A stretch of 64,000 nt of DNA, taken from Chloroflexi bacterium bin20 (lineage in GTDB: Bacteria > Chloroflexota > Anaerolineae > Aggregatilineales > Phototrophicaceae). Position numbers and translations under genes: made by a program. Of the stretch, positions 9,938 through 21,574 are shown piece after piece. Location of the stretch: contig MPMG01000001.1 of assembly GCA_002238485.1 (NCBI GenBank), positions 1 through 64,000 of the forward strand, read 5' to 3'. The notes below the pieces were generated by a model, which worked only from the letters and a program-made list of their open reading frames with translations, ran no database searches and had not been told where the DNA came from. Positions within the stretch are counted from its first letter, which is position 1. Each line of letters begins with the position of its first letter.

Positions 9938-10228
9938 TCAGTCGGCGGCGACATAAGGCAGCAGCGCCAGGTGTCGGGCACGTTTGATCTCGCGCGCCAG
10001 TTGGCGTTGGCAGCGCGCACAGTTGCCCGTCTGTCGGCGCGGCTTGATCTTGCCGCTCTCGTTGATGAAACGCGAAAGGATGTCGATGTCTTTGTAATTG
10101 AAGCAGCGCCCTTTGGGGCAATAGCTGCTTTTGCCACGGCGGCGGCCTCGTCTACGACCTTGATAGCCACGGCGGCGGGATGGCCTGGAGGACGATCGGC
10201 CTTGGCCGGGTCGGGTATTTTCGCTCAC
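9938..10228 (-). CDS. rpsR: Small ribosomal subunit protein bS18
   Basis: The 96 residues begin with a basic Arg/Gly-rich extension and then the bS18 core: [41 protein letters not shown] and the conserved [10 protein letters not shown] end. The Cys pairs (C-x5-C and CxxC) identify the zinc-binding form. It binds the 30S platform with bS6, whose gene lies directly upstream. No ssb gene separates the two, unlike the common rpsF-ssb-rpsR order. Confidence 0.96.
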   Translation of the reverse strand: MSENTRPGQGRSSSRPSRRRGYQGRRRGRRRGKSSYCPKGRCFNYKDIDILSRFINESGKIKPRRQTGNCARCQRQLAREIKRARHLALLPYVAAD

Positions 10229-10265
10229 GGGGGGGATTGCCTCCTGCTAGGCTTATCGGACGCGC

Positions 10266-10580
10266 TCAGGCGGATGCCTTGACTTCGCCTTCGTCGCGCA
10301 CCAACAGATAGCGCAAGACGGAGTCGAAGAGCTTGAGCTCGGTTTCCAATTCGTTAATATGGTCGGGATTGATTGCGGCGCGGATGAAAACATAGTGGCC
10401 TTCGCGCTGGCCATCAATCTGATAGGCGAGGCGACGGCGGCCAAAGATCTTGCGGTCGACGCTCTTGACGACGCCATTTTCCCCAAGTTCAATGAAGCTG
10501 ATGACCTGGTCGATGGCTTGATTGACTTCTTCGTCTGAGGGCAAAATGCGGACGATAAAAGTGAGTTCGTAATCTCGCAT
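10266..10580 (-). CDS. rpsF: Small ribosomal subunit protein bS6
   Basis: The 104 residues start MRDYELTFIV and show the family's FGRRRLAYQI and GHYVFI segments. bS6 binds 16S rRNA cooperatively with bS18. The ATG at 10580 is chosen over an upstream in-frame start because it is preceded by an AGGAAAGG ribosome-binding site. The 81 bases between this gene and the polysaccharide gene upstream contain a possible -10 (TAACAT on the minus strand), so the ribosomal genes may have their own transcript. Confidence 0.95.
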   Translation of the reverse strand: MRDYELTFIVRILPSDEEVNQAIDQVISFIELGENGVVKSVDRKIFGRRRLAYQIDGQREGHYVFIRAAINPDHINELETELKLFDSVLRYLLVRDEGEVKASA

Positions 10581-10661
10581 GCGAGTTCCTTTCCTCGGGT
10601 TGCAGCCCCAAACCAGAGAGGCCTGGAGCGGAAAGCGAAGATTCAATTGTCGCCAAGCATG

Positions 10662-12146
10662 TTACAACAAGCTCTTGGCTCTGACAATGGCGGCTTTATC
10701 GCCCGGCGCCGGCGGGATCGACAAGTGCGAACTGGCGATGCATAGCGCCACGATCAACCAAAACCAAGTGATGGACGACTGAAAATCCAGGCGGAAGTAA
10801 TAGAGATCGGCGACAGAGTTCACCAGCGCAGTCAGCAGCGCGGCATGATAGCCCAGGTGAATGGCAGCGAAGCCAGGTGACGATTTCACAAAGCGCCAGG
10901 CGCGCCATCCATAAATGAAAACGCCCGCCATCGTCAGCAAGTAGATCAGCAGGCCGGTCAACCCAATCTGGTTTGCCATGATCAAATACAGATTGGCGAC
11001 ATCGGTATAAATATCAATATCTGGCGTGCCGGTGAAGCCGACGCCGACCAGTGGATAACGGCTGATCAAGCGCAGCGAGTCGCTGGATTCGCCGATGCGC
11101 ATCTGCACAGCCAGGTCCTCCCCCGCGAAGCCCTGACGCAGCCGTTCGACATACGATTGAGTCTGCGGCAGCAAGAAAAATAGCAGCGCGCCCGCCAGCA
11201 GCAGGGGGATCAAGCGCCGATAGCGGACCAGCGCGATCGCCAGCAAGCCTATTGCCAGCGCCACAAAAGACGCCCGCGAATTCGTGAGCAGCAGCGCCAG
11301 GAAGATCGCCGCACACACCAGCCGCGTCAGCCATCGCCAGCGCAGTACGGGCTGCCGGGCAAAGAGCTGTGGCGCGATCATCAAGGCTGCGCTCGCCAAG
11401 ATGCCACCCAGCGCGTTGGGATCGACCCAAGTACCGATGGCGCGCTCGCCCAGGGCCGGGTTGTCTTCGATATACCGAATCACCCCGCCATCCGGATAAC
11501 CAATGCGCGAGAGCCGCACCAGCAGCGCCTCGGCAAAGCTGTCAGGAGCTGCATACAGGGCGACCGCCAGCATAGCTTGCGCCCCCACCAGCAGCAAGAC
11601 AACCAGCACCAGCCGCCGCAGCATGAATCGGTCGCGCAGCAAGTCGACCAATATGAACACCAGAGAAATGCTCAGCAAGGTCTCGGCGAATTGGCGTATG
11701 GCGGTCGAGGTAGGCGGCGCATGACGCAATCCCAAGGCAAAGGCGAAGATCAGCCACATCACATAGACTGCGATCATGGCTTGGGGCGGCGCGATGCGCA
11801 ACCCGGCACGGTCGCCACGCATCCACCCCACGACATACACCAGCAAGAAGCCAGCGAAAGCCAGGTCGAGCAGGGTCGGCGTCAGCGCGATTTTGACCGG
11901 AAAGACTCCAAATGGCAGCAGCACGACCATGGCGATGATGGCATAGAGCGCGGCGCGCAGCTCGGTGATGACATACAAGCCGGCCAGCGCGCCGAGCAAC
12001 GCAGCCACCGCCAGCAACGGTCCCAGCACAGCGATCAACAAGCCCAGCCCCGTGCCAGCGATGCCGATGCCCAAGCCGACCGCCAGCGCATATTGCCGGC
12101 GCTCCTGCTGGCTGATCCAAATCTGCATGGCCGTGGCAGCGCGCAC
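10662..12146 (-). CDS. O-antigen ligase / polysaccharide polymerase-like membrane protein
   Basis: About 494 residues with roughly ten to twelve transmembrane helices in the arrangement of the Wzy/O-antigen ligase (RfaL, Wzy_C) family. A large extracytoplasmic loop in the second half holds the usual RIGESSDSLRLISRYPLVGVG-type motif ('R...W..a..mi..hPl.GvG' pattern). Such proteins join sugar repeat units to a lipid or to each other. The GTG at 12146 has a GGAG site 7 bases upstream; an ATG at 12128 is the alternative. It starts 4 bases after the YfhO-like gene ends, at the distal end of the polysaccharide block. Confidence 0.75.
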   Translation of the reverse strand: MRAATAMQIWISQQERRQYALAVGLGIGIAGTGLGLLIAVLGPLLAVAALLGALAGLYVITELRAALYAIIAMVVLLPFGVFPVKIALTPTLLDLAFAGFLLVYVVGWMRGDRAGLRIAPPQAMIAVYVMWLIFAFALGLRHAPPTSTAIRQFAETLLSISLVFILVDLLRDRFMLRRLVLVVLLLVGAQAMLAVALYAAPDSFAEALLVRLSRIGYPDGGVIRYIEDNPALGERAIGTWVDPNALGGILASAALMIAPQLFARQPVLRWRWLTRLVCAAIFLALLLTNSRASFVALAIGLLAIALVRYRRLIPLLLAGALLFFLLPQTQSYVERLRQGFAGEDLAVQMRIGESSDSLRLISRYPLVGVGFTGTPDIDIYTDVANLYLIMANQIGLTGLLIYLLTMAGVFIYGWRAWRFVKSSPGFAAIHLGYHAALLTALVNSVADLYYFRLDFQSSITWFWLIVALCIASSHLSIPPAPGDKAAIVRAKSLL

Positions 12147-12149
12147 ACT

Positions 12150-14384
12150 CTATCTCCGTTTCAACCAGGCCAGCGCCAGAATGCCCAGCCACAGCCAGGT
12201 CAAGGCGCTGATGGCTGCGCCAAGCGCATAAGAAGCCGGCGCAAATGTCAGGGTGATCGTGTGCTGCCCGGCCGGGATTTCCAGCGCCATCAAAGCGGCA
12301 TAGGCGCGGATGATTTCGACTGGATCGTCATTCAGGCGCGCTTGCCAGCCCGCATAATCCGGCAGCGACACCGACAAAATCGCGTTTTCTGACGTATTGA
12401 CCTGGATGACGATTTCTTCTGGCGCGAAACTGACGACTGTGGCTCGTCCGGCGGCTTCGGTGGATATAGGCAGATCGGGTTCGCGCTGCATGACGACTTT
12501 GTCGCGCTCATGAAAGCGTATGTCGCCCATATACTCCATCATCCATTCGTTGTTGTTGGCGACTGTCACATCGGTCATCAGCAAAACGAAGGGACGCGGA
12601 TCGGTCAATTCGTGCAGATAAACCACCCCCAGGCTGTCGTGCCCCTCGCCCACGACCTTCGTGTCGACCGACAACTGCGCCTTTTCGCTAAAGACATATT
12701 TGACTGCAAAAAGCTCCCACCCCAGCGGATTTTCGACATAATCAATGAAAACCAGCCTGCCCACCCAATTCAGAAACAGCGGACTGATGCCGCGCATATC
12801 CATCACGCCATACAGGCTGCCATTGTTTTCACGCAGACCACGGAATCCATCGACGCGGAAGGGTTGCCCGCCGTTGCTGTCGTCCAGAACCTGCTGTACG
12901 AGGCTTGGCGGCTGCATGCTCAGCTGTTCATGGTGGGGCTTGTCGTCATAATTGGCGGCGTGATCCATGTTGACGGCGAAGAGCTCAAAGACGATCAACG
13001 CGACCACCGCCACCTGGCATGTGGCGAGTTTGGGCGCATCGGCAAAGCGCAAAAAGACAATAGTTGCAATTGCCGCCACAATCGCGCTGCGCGCCGCGAT
13101 CTCTACAAAGCCGCCCCAAGCCCGAGAGTCCAGCGTCCACGCAATCAAGACAGCCAGCGCAATCGCAGCCAGCATGACGGTGAATCCCAGCCAGTAGCGC
13201 AAAGTCCGCAACCGTTGCACGCGGTTGGGCAAGTTGGCAAAGGCTGCCACGCCCAGCCCTGCCAGAGTGGCCAGGCTATAGGCGACAAGGACCGCCGCGC
13301 GCTCTTGTCCGCGGAAGTAGCGCAAGCCCGGCACAAAATTGTAGGTGAAATCGAAGAGAACGCCTTTGTCGCCCAGACTGTGCAGCAAGCTCAAGAGCGC
13401 TACAGCCAACCAAAAGCGACTGTCTCGCGGTCGCTGGCGCAAGGCGAATGCAATGAAAAACAGCGCCGGCAACCCCACATGGAGCGGCGACCATTGGCTG
13501 ACCGAACCCGGAAAGACAAATTGCGCAATATCCTGGAACGGGAAGCCATGTCCCTTGACCGCGAAGCCCAGCCCGCTGCGCGATGTGTAGCGCAAGTATT
13601 CCAGTCCCGGCAGCATCGTTACCGCCGTCACCCCAAAACTCACTGCGGCGAAGAGCGCCAAACTGATCAGAAATCGCCGCCAGCCCAGCCGCAGCGCGAA
13701 ACAGCGATAAGCCAGGTAGGCAGCGCCCAAATAGGTGAGGAAGAAGCTCGTCTGTGGATGGCCCGCCAGCCACGACATGCCCAAGCCGACTCCTGCCAAA
13801 GCCAGATAATGCGGCGAGAGTGAGGCGGCGCGCGTGGCTTCCAATATGCCCAGCGCAATCAGCGGAAACCAGATCGCGGCTTCCAATACCGCCAGTTGCA
13901 GCGGTGGATAACCTGTCATATAGCCGCCATAGCCGATGACCAGCGCGGCGACCAGCGATGCCAGGGGACTGCAGGCGCTGTCTCGCGTCAGGCGTCGCAC
14001 AAAAGCGTACATCAGCAACGTGCCCAGCAGCACATGGAAAGTCATCTCCAGTTGCAGTGAGTTGTAATTCCAGCCACCCAGGTGATAGCTCAGCCCGATG
14101 GTCAGCCAGCGCGGCGGATAGAAGACCGCTGCCTGCGTATCGGCGACGAAGGGCAAGCCGCCGTTGTTGTAAGGATTCCACAGCGGGATCTGCCCCTGCG
14201 TCATGCGCTGGTATTGATACCCGCCAAAAGCGACAAATTGCCCGCTGAAGTCGCCTTTTGCCAGCGAGGCCAGGTCGTCCGCGACGGGCGTGAACAGACG
14301 CCAAAAGAAGAAGAGCCACAGCAGGATCAGCGCGCCAATCGCCAGTGCATCCTCGTTCTTGCCCAACCGCCGCAATCCGCTCAT
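12150..14384 (-). CDS. YfhO-like multi-spanning membrane protein (GT-C type)
   Basis: The 744 residues have a first transmembrane helix, then a DDLASLAKGDFSGQF loop with acidic residues, the IPLWNPYNNGGLPF motif typical of YfhO proteins, about a dozen helices and an extracytoplasmic C-terminal domain ending in a final helix. YfhO relatives act on undecaprenyl- or polyprenyl-linked sugars, for example in glycosylation of wall polymers. The start overlaps the preceding glycosyltransferase stop by four bases (ATGA), indicating translational coupling. The exact sugar substrate is not predictable. Confidence 0.78.
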   Translation of the reverse strand: MSGLRRLGKNEDALAIGALILLWLFFFWRLFTPVADDLASLAKGDFSGQFVAFGGYQYQRMTQGQIPLWNPYNNGGLPFVADTQAAVFYPPRWLTIGLSYHLGGWNYNSLQLEMTFHVLLGTLLMYAFVRRLTRDSACSPLASLVAALVIGYGGYMTGYPPLQLAVLEAAIWFPLIALGILEATRAASLSPHYLALAGVGLGMSWLAGHPQTSFFLTYLGAAYLAYRCFALRLGWRRFLISLALFAAVSFGVTAVTMLPGLEYLRYTSRSGLGFAVKGHGFPFQDIAQFVFPGSVSQWSPLHVGLPALFFIAFALRQRPRDSRFWLAVALLSLLHSLGDKGVLFDFTYNFVPGLRYFRGQERAAVLVAYSLATLAGLGVAAFANLPNRVQRLRTLRYWLGFTVMLAAIALAVLIAWTLDSRAWGGFVEIAARSAIVAAIATIVFLRFADAPKLATCQVAVVALIVFELFAVNMDHAANYDDKPHHEQLSMQPPSLVQQVLDDSNGGQPFRVDGFRGLRENNGSLYGVMDMRGISPLFLNWVGRLVFIDYVENPLGWELFAVKYVFSEKAQLSVDTKVVGEGHDSLGVVYLHELTDPRPFVLLMTDVTVANNNEWMMEYMGDIRFHERDKVVMQREPDLPISTEAAGRATVVSFAPEEIVIQVNTSENAILSVSLPDYAGWQARLNDDPVEIIRAYAALMALEIPAGQHTITLTFAPASYALGAAISALTWLWLGILALAWLKRR

Positions 14385-15508
14385 CGCCGGTCGTCAATCA
14401 CTTCGCCATAGAAATCGGCGGTTTCACTTGCAATCAAGTCCCAATCGAAGCAGCGCCGCAACCTCTTTGCTCCCTCTCGCAGTTGGCAAAGCTGTCCGTC
14501 ATCCGCCATCAGCGCCTGAATGCCACCCGCAATTGCGGCGGCGGATCGCGGTCCCACCAGCCACAAATTGCTGCCATGTTGAAAAGCCGGCACGTCAAAG
14601 ACGGGCTGAGTCGTGAGGATGGCGCAACCCAAGGCGATGGCGGCCATCAGGCTGCTGCGTCGATACGACGCGCCATCAGCAAAAGGCAAGGCGACCAGGT
14701 CGACCGCTCCCAGCCAGGTTGCCACCTCCGACTCATCCAGGTAGCCCGTCCAATGCACCGCATCGCCTAATCCCAGGCGCTTGATGCCGGCGTCCAGCCG
14801 CGACACATTTTCGGATTCTTCGTCCGCTTCGGGATGTCCACCGATGAAGACCAGCCGCAAGTCGCGCCCGGATGCTCGCAGCCTAGACATCGCCTCCAGC
14901 AGGTAGTCGATGCCTTTCAAGGCATTGAGAAAGCCGAAATGCCCCAGCACGAAGCTGTCTGGCATGGCGCCCAGTTCTTGCCGAATCTGCTCGCGCAGCG
15001 CCGCCGACACGATTTGTGGGCCGATGCTGCTGCCGATCGGGATTACGCGCCGCCGCGGCAGAGCCTGCAAGCGGGCATCGTCTTCTTGGTTGGTCGTGAT
15101 CACACCGGTCGATGCGCGCGCCATGTGCATGACGATCCAGTCGCGCAGCCGTCCCGCTTTGGGAAACAAATAGGGAAAACGCAGATCGTGAAATGTTGTG
15201 ACAAAGGGCGCGTCGATGAACCCGGGCAAGAAATGCACCAGCGGCGACATAGCATAGGCGGCGGTTTGAAATTGCAAGTTGACCACATCGGGCTGGATGC
15301 GGCGCACCCAGGCGCGTACGGATACGGCGCCGCCAACACCCCAGCTGTCGACTGTGCTCACTGGCAGCGTTTCATCTCGACAACCAGCCTGACAGAGCAA
15401 GCGCACATCGTGTCCGTGCCGCATCAGCCGTTCTGCCAGCATCCGCGTGAAATCGCCGACGCCGCCGGGCATGGGCGGGTATTCGCCGCTGATCATGCCG
15501 ATCCTCAT
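14381..15508 (-). CDS. Family 4 glycosyltransferase (GT-B)
   Basis: About 375 residues beginning MRIGMISGEYPPMPGGVGDF, the N-terminal acceptor-side glycine loop of GT4 enzymes. The nucleotide-sugar half contains GHFGFLNALKGIDYLLEA, LVFIGGHPE, WTGYLDESEVA and a DLVALPFADGASYRRSSLMAAIALG segment that corresponds to the E-x7-E region. It is a cytoplasmic enzyme using an unknown activated sugar. The ATG at 15508 overlaps the GT2 stop by four bases (ATGA), and the stop overlaps the next start likewise, so the three genes are tightly coupled. Confidence 0.9.
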   Translation of the reverse strand: MRIGMISGEYPPMPGGVGDFTRMLAERLMRHGHDVRLLCQAGCRDETLPVSTVDSWGVGGAVSVRAWVRRIQPDVVNLQFQTAAYAMSPLVHFLPGFIDAPFVTTFHDLRFPYLFPKAGRLRDWIVMHMARASTGVITTNQEDDARLQALPRRRVIPIGSSIGPQIVSAALREQIRQELGAMPDSFVLGHFGFLNALKGIDYLLEAMSRLRASGRDLRLVFIGGHPEADEESENVSRLDAGIKRLGLGDAVHWTGYLDESEVATWLGAVDLVALPFADGASYRRSSLMAAIALGCAILTTQPVFDVPAFQHGSNLWLVGPRSAAAIAGGIQALMADDGQLCQLREGAKRLRRCFDWDLIASETADFYGEVIDDRR

Positions 15509-16458
15509 GGCTTGGCTTTCAGGCCGCTGCGCAGCACTTTCCAATAGCGCCGCACGCGTTGTGTTCGCAGATCGCGCTTGTGCCCGAGCGCTCCCTTCAG
15601 GCTCTCCAATGCCAGCTGCCAGCCGAATTGCGCCAGCAGCAGCGTCCGCAGCAGGGTATAGGCGGTCTCGCCATGATGTTTTCGAAAATAACGCAGCTTG
15701 CTGGTATGAAAGTGGATCTGACTATGATCAGCGTCTTGTTGGCTGGATTGGCCCCCATGGTGCGTGATAAACGCGCCCCCATGATAAACCACTCGCCAGC
15801 CCGCTTGCTTGGCGCGCCGACAATAATCCAGCTCTTCGGAATACATGATGTAGGCTTCGTCCAGCCCGCCGATTGTGCGGTAGACTTCTCGCCGCAGCAT
15901 CAGCGCCGAGCCTTGCACCCAGTCAACATCCAGCACAGCGCAGTCATCTGTATCCAGCATCCGATACGCGGGTTCCATCCCAGCCGGCGCGAATCCCGCC
16001 AGCCAGGTGCTTTCAAAAATGCCAGTCCAAATAGTCGGGAAGCGCCGCCGCGTCGACTGGTGGCTGCCATCGCTGTTGAGCGTGTGCGGTCCGATGATGC
16101 CCGCGTCTGGGTTGGCATTCAGGTAGTCTAGTAACGTGCCGATGGCCTCAGGCTGGACCTCTGTATCCGGGTTCAGCAGCAGGATGAAGCGCCCGCTCGT
16201 CCTTGCCAAGCCGATGTTGTTGCAGCGCGAAAAACCGAGATTCTGCGCTTGCGGCAGCAGTTGCACAGCCGGATAGGTTTCGCGCACCATGTCGGCGCTG
16301 CCATCGCTGCTGTCTGAATCAATCACGATGATCTCGGCGCTGGGCAATCTGTCATCCAGGCCACAAAGCGAGAACTGCGCCCGTTGCAAGCTGGCGAGGC
16401 AGGCATCCAGCAAGTCGCGTACATTCCAGCTGACAATGACGATGGACAGGTCGAGCAC
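15505..16458 (-). CDS. Family 2 glycosyltransferase (rhamnosyltransferase-like)
   Basis: The 317 residues carry the GT-A fold motifs of GT2: LSIVIVSWN, EIIVIDSDSSDGS, GFSRCNNIGL, the metal-binding FILLLNPDTEV, and the C-terminal SEELDYCRRAKQAGW acid/base motif. The subgroup is annotated as rhamnosyl- or dTDP-sugar transferases. The neighbouring gmd/rmd pair would supply GDP-D-rhamnose, so a rhamnosyl substrate is plausible but inferred. Start is GTG with a GGGGAA site. The run GT2-GT4-YfhO-O-antigen-ligase-like overlaps or abuts throughout. Confidence 0.88.
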   Translation of the reverse strand: MLDLSIVIVSWNVRDLLDACLASLQRAQFSLCGLDDRLPSAEIIVIDSDSSDGSADMVRETYPAVQLLPQAQNLGFSRCNNIGLARTSGRFILLLNPDTEVQPEAIGTLLDYLNANPDAGIIGPHTLNSDGSHQSTRRRFPTIWTGIFESTWLAGFAPAGMEPAYRMLDTDDCAVLDVDWVQGSALMLRREVYRTIGGLDEAYIMYSEELDYCRRAKQAGWRVVYHGGAFITHHGGQSSQQDADHSQIHFHTSKLRYFRKHHGETAYTLLRTLLLAQFGWQLALESLKGALGHKRDLRTQRVRRYWKVLRSGLKAKP

Positions 16459-16494
16459 GCCAAGTTCCCCGCGGCCGGCATATCGACTGGCAGT

Positions 16495-17307
16495 TTAGCA
16501 GGCTTTGTCCGATTGCGAGAGCGCAAAGAGCGTCTCTGCATTGGCTGTGGTCTGACGCGCCATCTGCTCGGCGGTCATGCCGTGCAATTCCGCCAGCCTG
16601 TCGTTGATGTGGCAGACCCAGGCCGGCTCGTTGCGTTTGCCGCGATAGGGCATGGGGGAAAGGAAGGGACCATCCGTTTCGATTAGCAGCTGCTCAATGA
16701 GCGTCTCTCGGGCTATCTCGCGAAGCTCGCTGGCGTTCTTAAATGTCAATGGACCGGTGAAGCCGAGATAGAAGCCCAGGTCGGTGGCGCGTTTGGCGAT
16801 TTCTGCCGATGCCGAAAAAGAATGTAGAACGCCCAGGCGCCCTTGCAAGCTGGCCCCCACAGTTGTCGTCCAGTTCGCCAGCGTCTCGATGACATCCTCA
16901 CTCGCCTCGCGGTTATGGATGATGACGGGCAGCGCCAATTCGGCTGCCAGTTCCAGCTGCTGTTCCAGCGCTGTGGCTTGCATTGCTTTTGGGCTTTTGT
17001 CCCAGTGATAATCCAGCCCGATCTCGCCGATTGCCACGACCTTGGGATGCGCAGCCAGTTCGCGCAGTCTGTCAATGCTGCTGGCGTGAAAATTGCGGCT
17101 GCTGTTGGGATGAATGCCGACCGCGGCGAAGAGCCCAGGTTGCGCCTCGGCCAGCTGCAGGACTTCTGCACAGCTCGGCAAGTCAATGGCTGGGATGATA
17201 ATCCGCTCGACCCCAGCATCATGCGCGCGCTTCAGCACGGCATCGCGGTCCTTGTCGTAGCGATGGAAGTTGAGGTGGCAGTGCGTATCAACCAGCTGCG
17301 GGGGCAT
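16495..17307 (-). CDS. tatD: TatD family metal-dependent DNase
   Basis: The 270 residues show all TatD metal ligands: DTHCHLNF at the start, AIGEIGLDYHWD, the conserved His in PVIIHNREA, VLHSFSAS and LLIETDGPFLSP. The enzymes are TIM-barrel exo-/endo-nucleases of DNA repair or turnover. Its ATG is immediately adjacent to the gmd stop (no spacer), so it rides in the sugar operon without an obvious functional link. Confidence 0.93.
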   Translation of the reverse strand: MPPQLVDTHCHLNFHRYDKDRDAVLKRAHDAGVERIIIPAIDLPSCAEVLQLAEAQPGLFAAVGIHPNSSRNFHASSIDRLRELAAHPKVVAIGEIGLDYHWDKSPKAMQATALEQQLELAAELALPVIIHNREASEDVIETLANWTTTVGASLQGRLGVLHSFSASAEIAKRATDLGFYLGFTGPLTFKNASELREIARETLIEQLLIETDGPFLSPMPYRGKRNEPAWVCHINDRLAELHGMTAEQMARQTTANAETLFALSQSDKAC

Positions 17308-18288
<981 letters not shown>

Positions 18289-19248
18289 TTAGATCTCTCC
18301 TTGCTGGACGCGCCGTCGGCAATCCACCAGCACATCGCGTAACGTCTCTTTGAAACTCAGGCGCGGCTGCCAGCCTGTGTCCTCGCGCAGCTTGCTCGCA
18401 TCGCCACGGATCTCTGGCACATCCACAGGCCGCAACCGGGCCGGGTCGACGCGCGCTTCAATGTCAATTGCCGACAAAGCCAATAAGGTATCCAGGAGCG
18501 ATTCGATGCTGCGCGCCTCGCCCGATGCGATGTTGTAGGCTTCTCCCGCTTTGCCACGCGCCGCGATCAAGTGATAGCCGCGCACGATATCGCGCACATC
18601 GGTGAAGTCGCGTTTTGCCGACAAGTTGCCAACATAGATAACCGCTTCGCCCCGGTTTGCCTCAATTTTGGCGATTTGCAGGGCAAAAGCCGGCGCGACA
18701 AATCGGGCGTTTTGGCCCGGTCCGATGTGGTTGAACGGACGCGCGCGCATGATAGGCAGGCCGTGGCTCAGGTGATATTGCAAAGCCAGCATGTCTTGCG
18801 CGACCTTGCTGACGCTGTAGGGATTGGTCGGGCGGATAGGAGCGCTTTCGTCCATGGGCAACAGCGATGTTGTGGCAGAGCCATAAATCTCGGCGGAACT
18901 GACGACCAAGATGCGTGGGCGGATATCCAGCGCCAGGCAAGCGCGGATGATATTCAGCTGGGCGCGGATATTGTTCTCTAAAGTCTCCCATGGGTCGTCA
19001 AAAGAGCGCGGCACAAAGGCTTGCGCAGCCAGATGATAGATGAAGTCGGGGCGGCAGTCGTCCACCAGCGCGCGCACCGCAGCTTCGTCCACCAGGTTGA
19101 TCTGCTGTGACTCACGCAGCGCGGGATGGACTGTCTCATGCGGCAGCAGAGTCGTGCCGATCAGCGCAGCGCCAGGTTCTGAGGCAGCCAGGTGCGCGGA
19201 AAGGTGCCTGCCGACAAATCCGCCTGCGCCAGTGATCAGTATTCGCAC
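18289..19248 (-). CDS. rmd: GDP-6-deoxy-D-mannose reductase-like NAD-dependent epimerase/dehydratase
   Basis: About 319 residues from a GTG at 19248, chosen because an AGGAAG ribosome-binding site sits 6 bases upstream and the next residues are RILITGAGGFVGRHL, the Rossmann glycine motif. The catalytic Ser region SSAEIYG, the YxxxK in NPYSVSKVAQD and RPFNHIGPGQ follow. RMD reduces the Gmd product to GDP-D-rhamnose. A GDP-fucose synthase or another 4-reductase is the alternative, because family members differ in few residues. Directly upstream of gmd with adjoining stop and start. Confidence 0.8.
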   Translation of the reverse strand: MRILITGAGGFVGRHLSAHLAASEPGAALIGTTLLPHETVHPALRESQQINLVDEAAVRALVDDCRPDFIYHLAAQAFVPRSFDDPWETLENNIRAQLNIIRACLALDIRPRILVVSSAEIYGSATTSLLPMDESAPIRPTNPYSVSKVAQDMLALQYHLSHGLPIMRARPFNHIGPGQNARFVAPAFALQIAKIEANRGEAVIYVGNLSAKRDFTDVRDIVRGYHLIAARGKAGEAYNIASGEARSIESLLDTLLALSAIDIEARVDPARLRPVDVPEIRGDASKLREDTGWQPRLSFKETLRDVLVDCRRRVQQGEI

Positions 19249-19277
19249 AATTGGCTTCCTGCCCGGCGCGCCTTTGA

Positions 19278-20579
<1,302 letters not shown>

Positions 20580-20601
20580 GCACAGGCGCGCCGATTCGTC
20601 C

Positions 20602-21561
20602 TCAGTCCAGCAGCACATTCAGCCGTCCGCCGTCGTCTGCCAGCTGGCGGAAGCGCTCCACAAACTCCTGCGGCGAAAAATGATGCGTCTGTGTGCCCAC
20701 ATATTCCAGCGCATAGGTCGCACACAGAGCGCCGATCTGCGCCGAAAGCCGCAAGGACAGCCTGCTGCCTAAGCCGACAAGCATGCCAGCCCGGTAGGCA
20801 TCGCCCGCGCCGGTCGGGTTGGCAATTTGACTCGGCGCAAAAGACTGCACTTTGGTGATTTCGTCACCCTGATACAGTGTCGAGCCGTGTTCGCTTTCCG
20901 TGATGACAGCGATGCGCACGCGCTGGCGAATGTCATCCAGCGAGAGACCGGTTTTTTCATAGATGACGCTGGCTTCGTAGATATTGACGATCAGCATATA
21001 CGCGTCATCCAGCCCACGCCGCAGCTCATCGCCATCCAGCCGGGCAACTTGCTGTCCGGGATCAAAGATGAAAGGGATGCGCTGTTGTCGGCACTCGTCG
21101 CAAAGCTGGATCATGGCGACCGGGTCGTTTGGAGAAATGACAGCCAGGCGGGGCCGCTCTGCCAGCACAGCGCCGATGCGATAATTGCGCGCCAGATTCA
21201 TCGCGCCCCCATAAAAGAAGGCCAACTGGTTGTTGTCTTCGTCCGTGTTGGAGAAAAATGACGCCGTGAAAACCTCGTCCAACTGGATGACGGTGCTGCA
21301 GTCAACGCCCGCTTCTTCCAGCCAGCGCCGATAATCGCCAAAGTCGCGCCCGACCGTGCCCATCAGCTTGGGGCTCGCGCCGAAGAGCGCCATCGTATAA
21401 GCGATATTGGCTGCCGTGCCGCCCCAGTGCTTGGTCATGTCATCGACCAAGAAACTGAGGCTCATATTGTGCAGCTCGTCGGGCAAGAAATGCTGCTGGA
21501 AGCGCCCGGGAAAGCGCATCAGGTAATCGTAGGCGATCGAGCCTGTGATCAGTGTGTGCAT
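20602..21561 (-). CDS. PfkB-family kinase, probably adenosine or related nucleoside kinase
   Basis: Ribokinase-fold sugar/nucleoside kinase of about 319 residues. Motifs are the N-terminal GSIAYDYLM, HWGGTAANIAYTMALFG (PfkB signature 1) and the catalytic anion-hole NPTGAGDAYRAGM (signature 2). The match of the first segment to bacterial adenosine kinases and the position between ahcY and mtnA suggest adenosine phosphorylation, an inference. ATG at 21561 begins the family N-terminus; the frame is open further upstream, where it would overlap mtnA, so an earlier start at 21591 cannot be excluded. Confidence 0.78.
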   Translation of the reverse strand: MHTLITGSIAYDYLMRFPGRFQQHFLPDELHNMSLSFLVDDMTKHWGGTAANIAYTMALFGASPKLMGTVGRDFGDYRRWLEEAGVDCSTVIQLDEVFTASFFSNTDEDNNQLAFFYGGAMNLARNYRIGAVLAERPRLAVISPNDPVAMIQLCDECRQQRIPFIFDPGQQVARLDGDELRRGLDDAYMLIVNIYEASVIYEKTGLSLDDIRQRVRIAVITESEHGSTLYQGDEITKVQSFAPSQIANPTGAGDAYRAGMLVGLGSRLSLRLSAQIGALCATYALEYVGTQTHHFSPQEFVERFRQLADDGGRLNVLLD

Positions 21562-21574
21562 ATCGCGTGTCTCG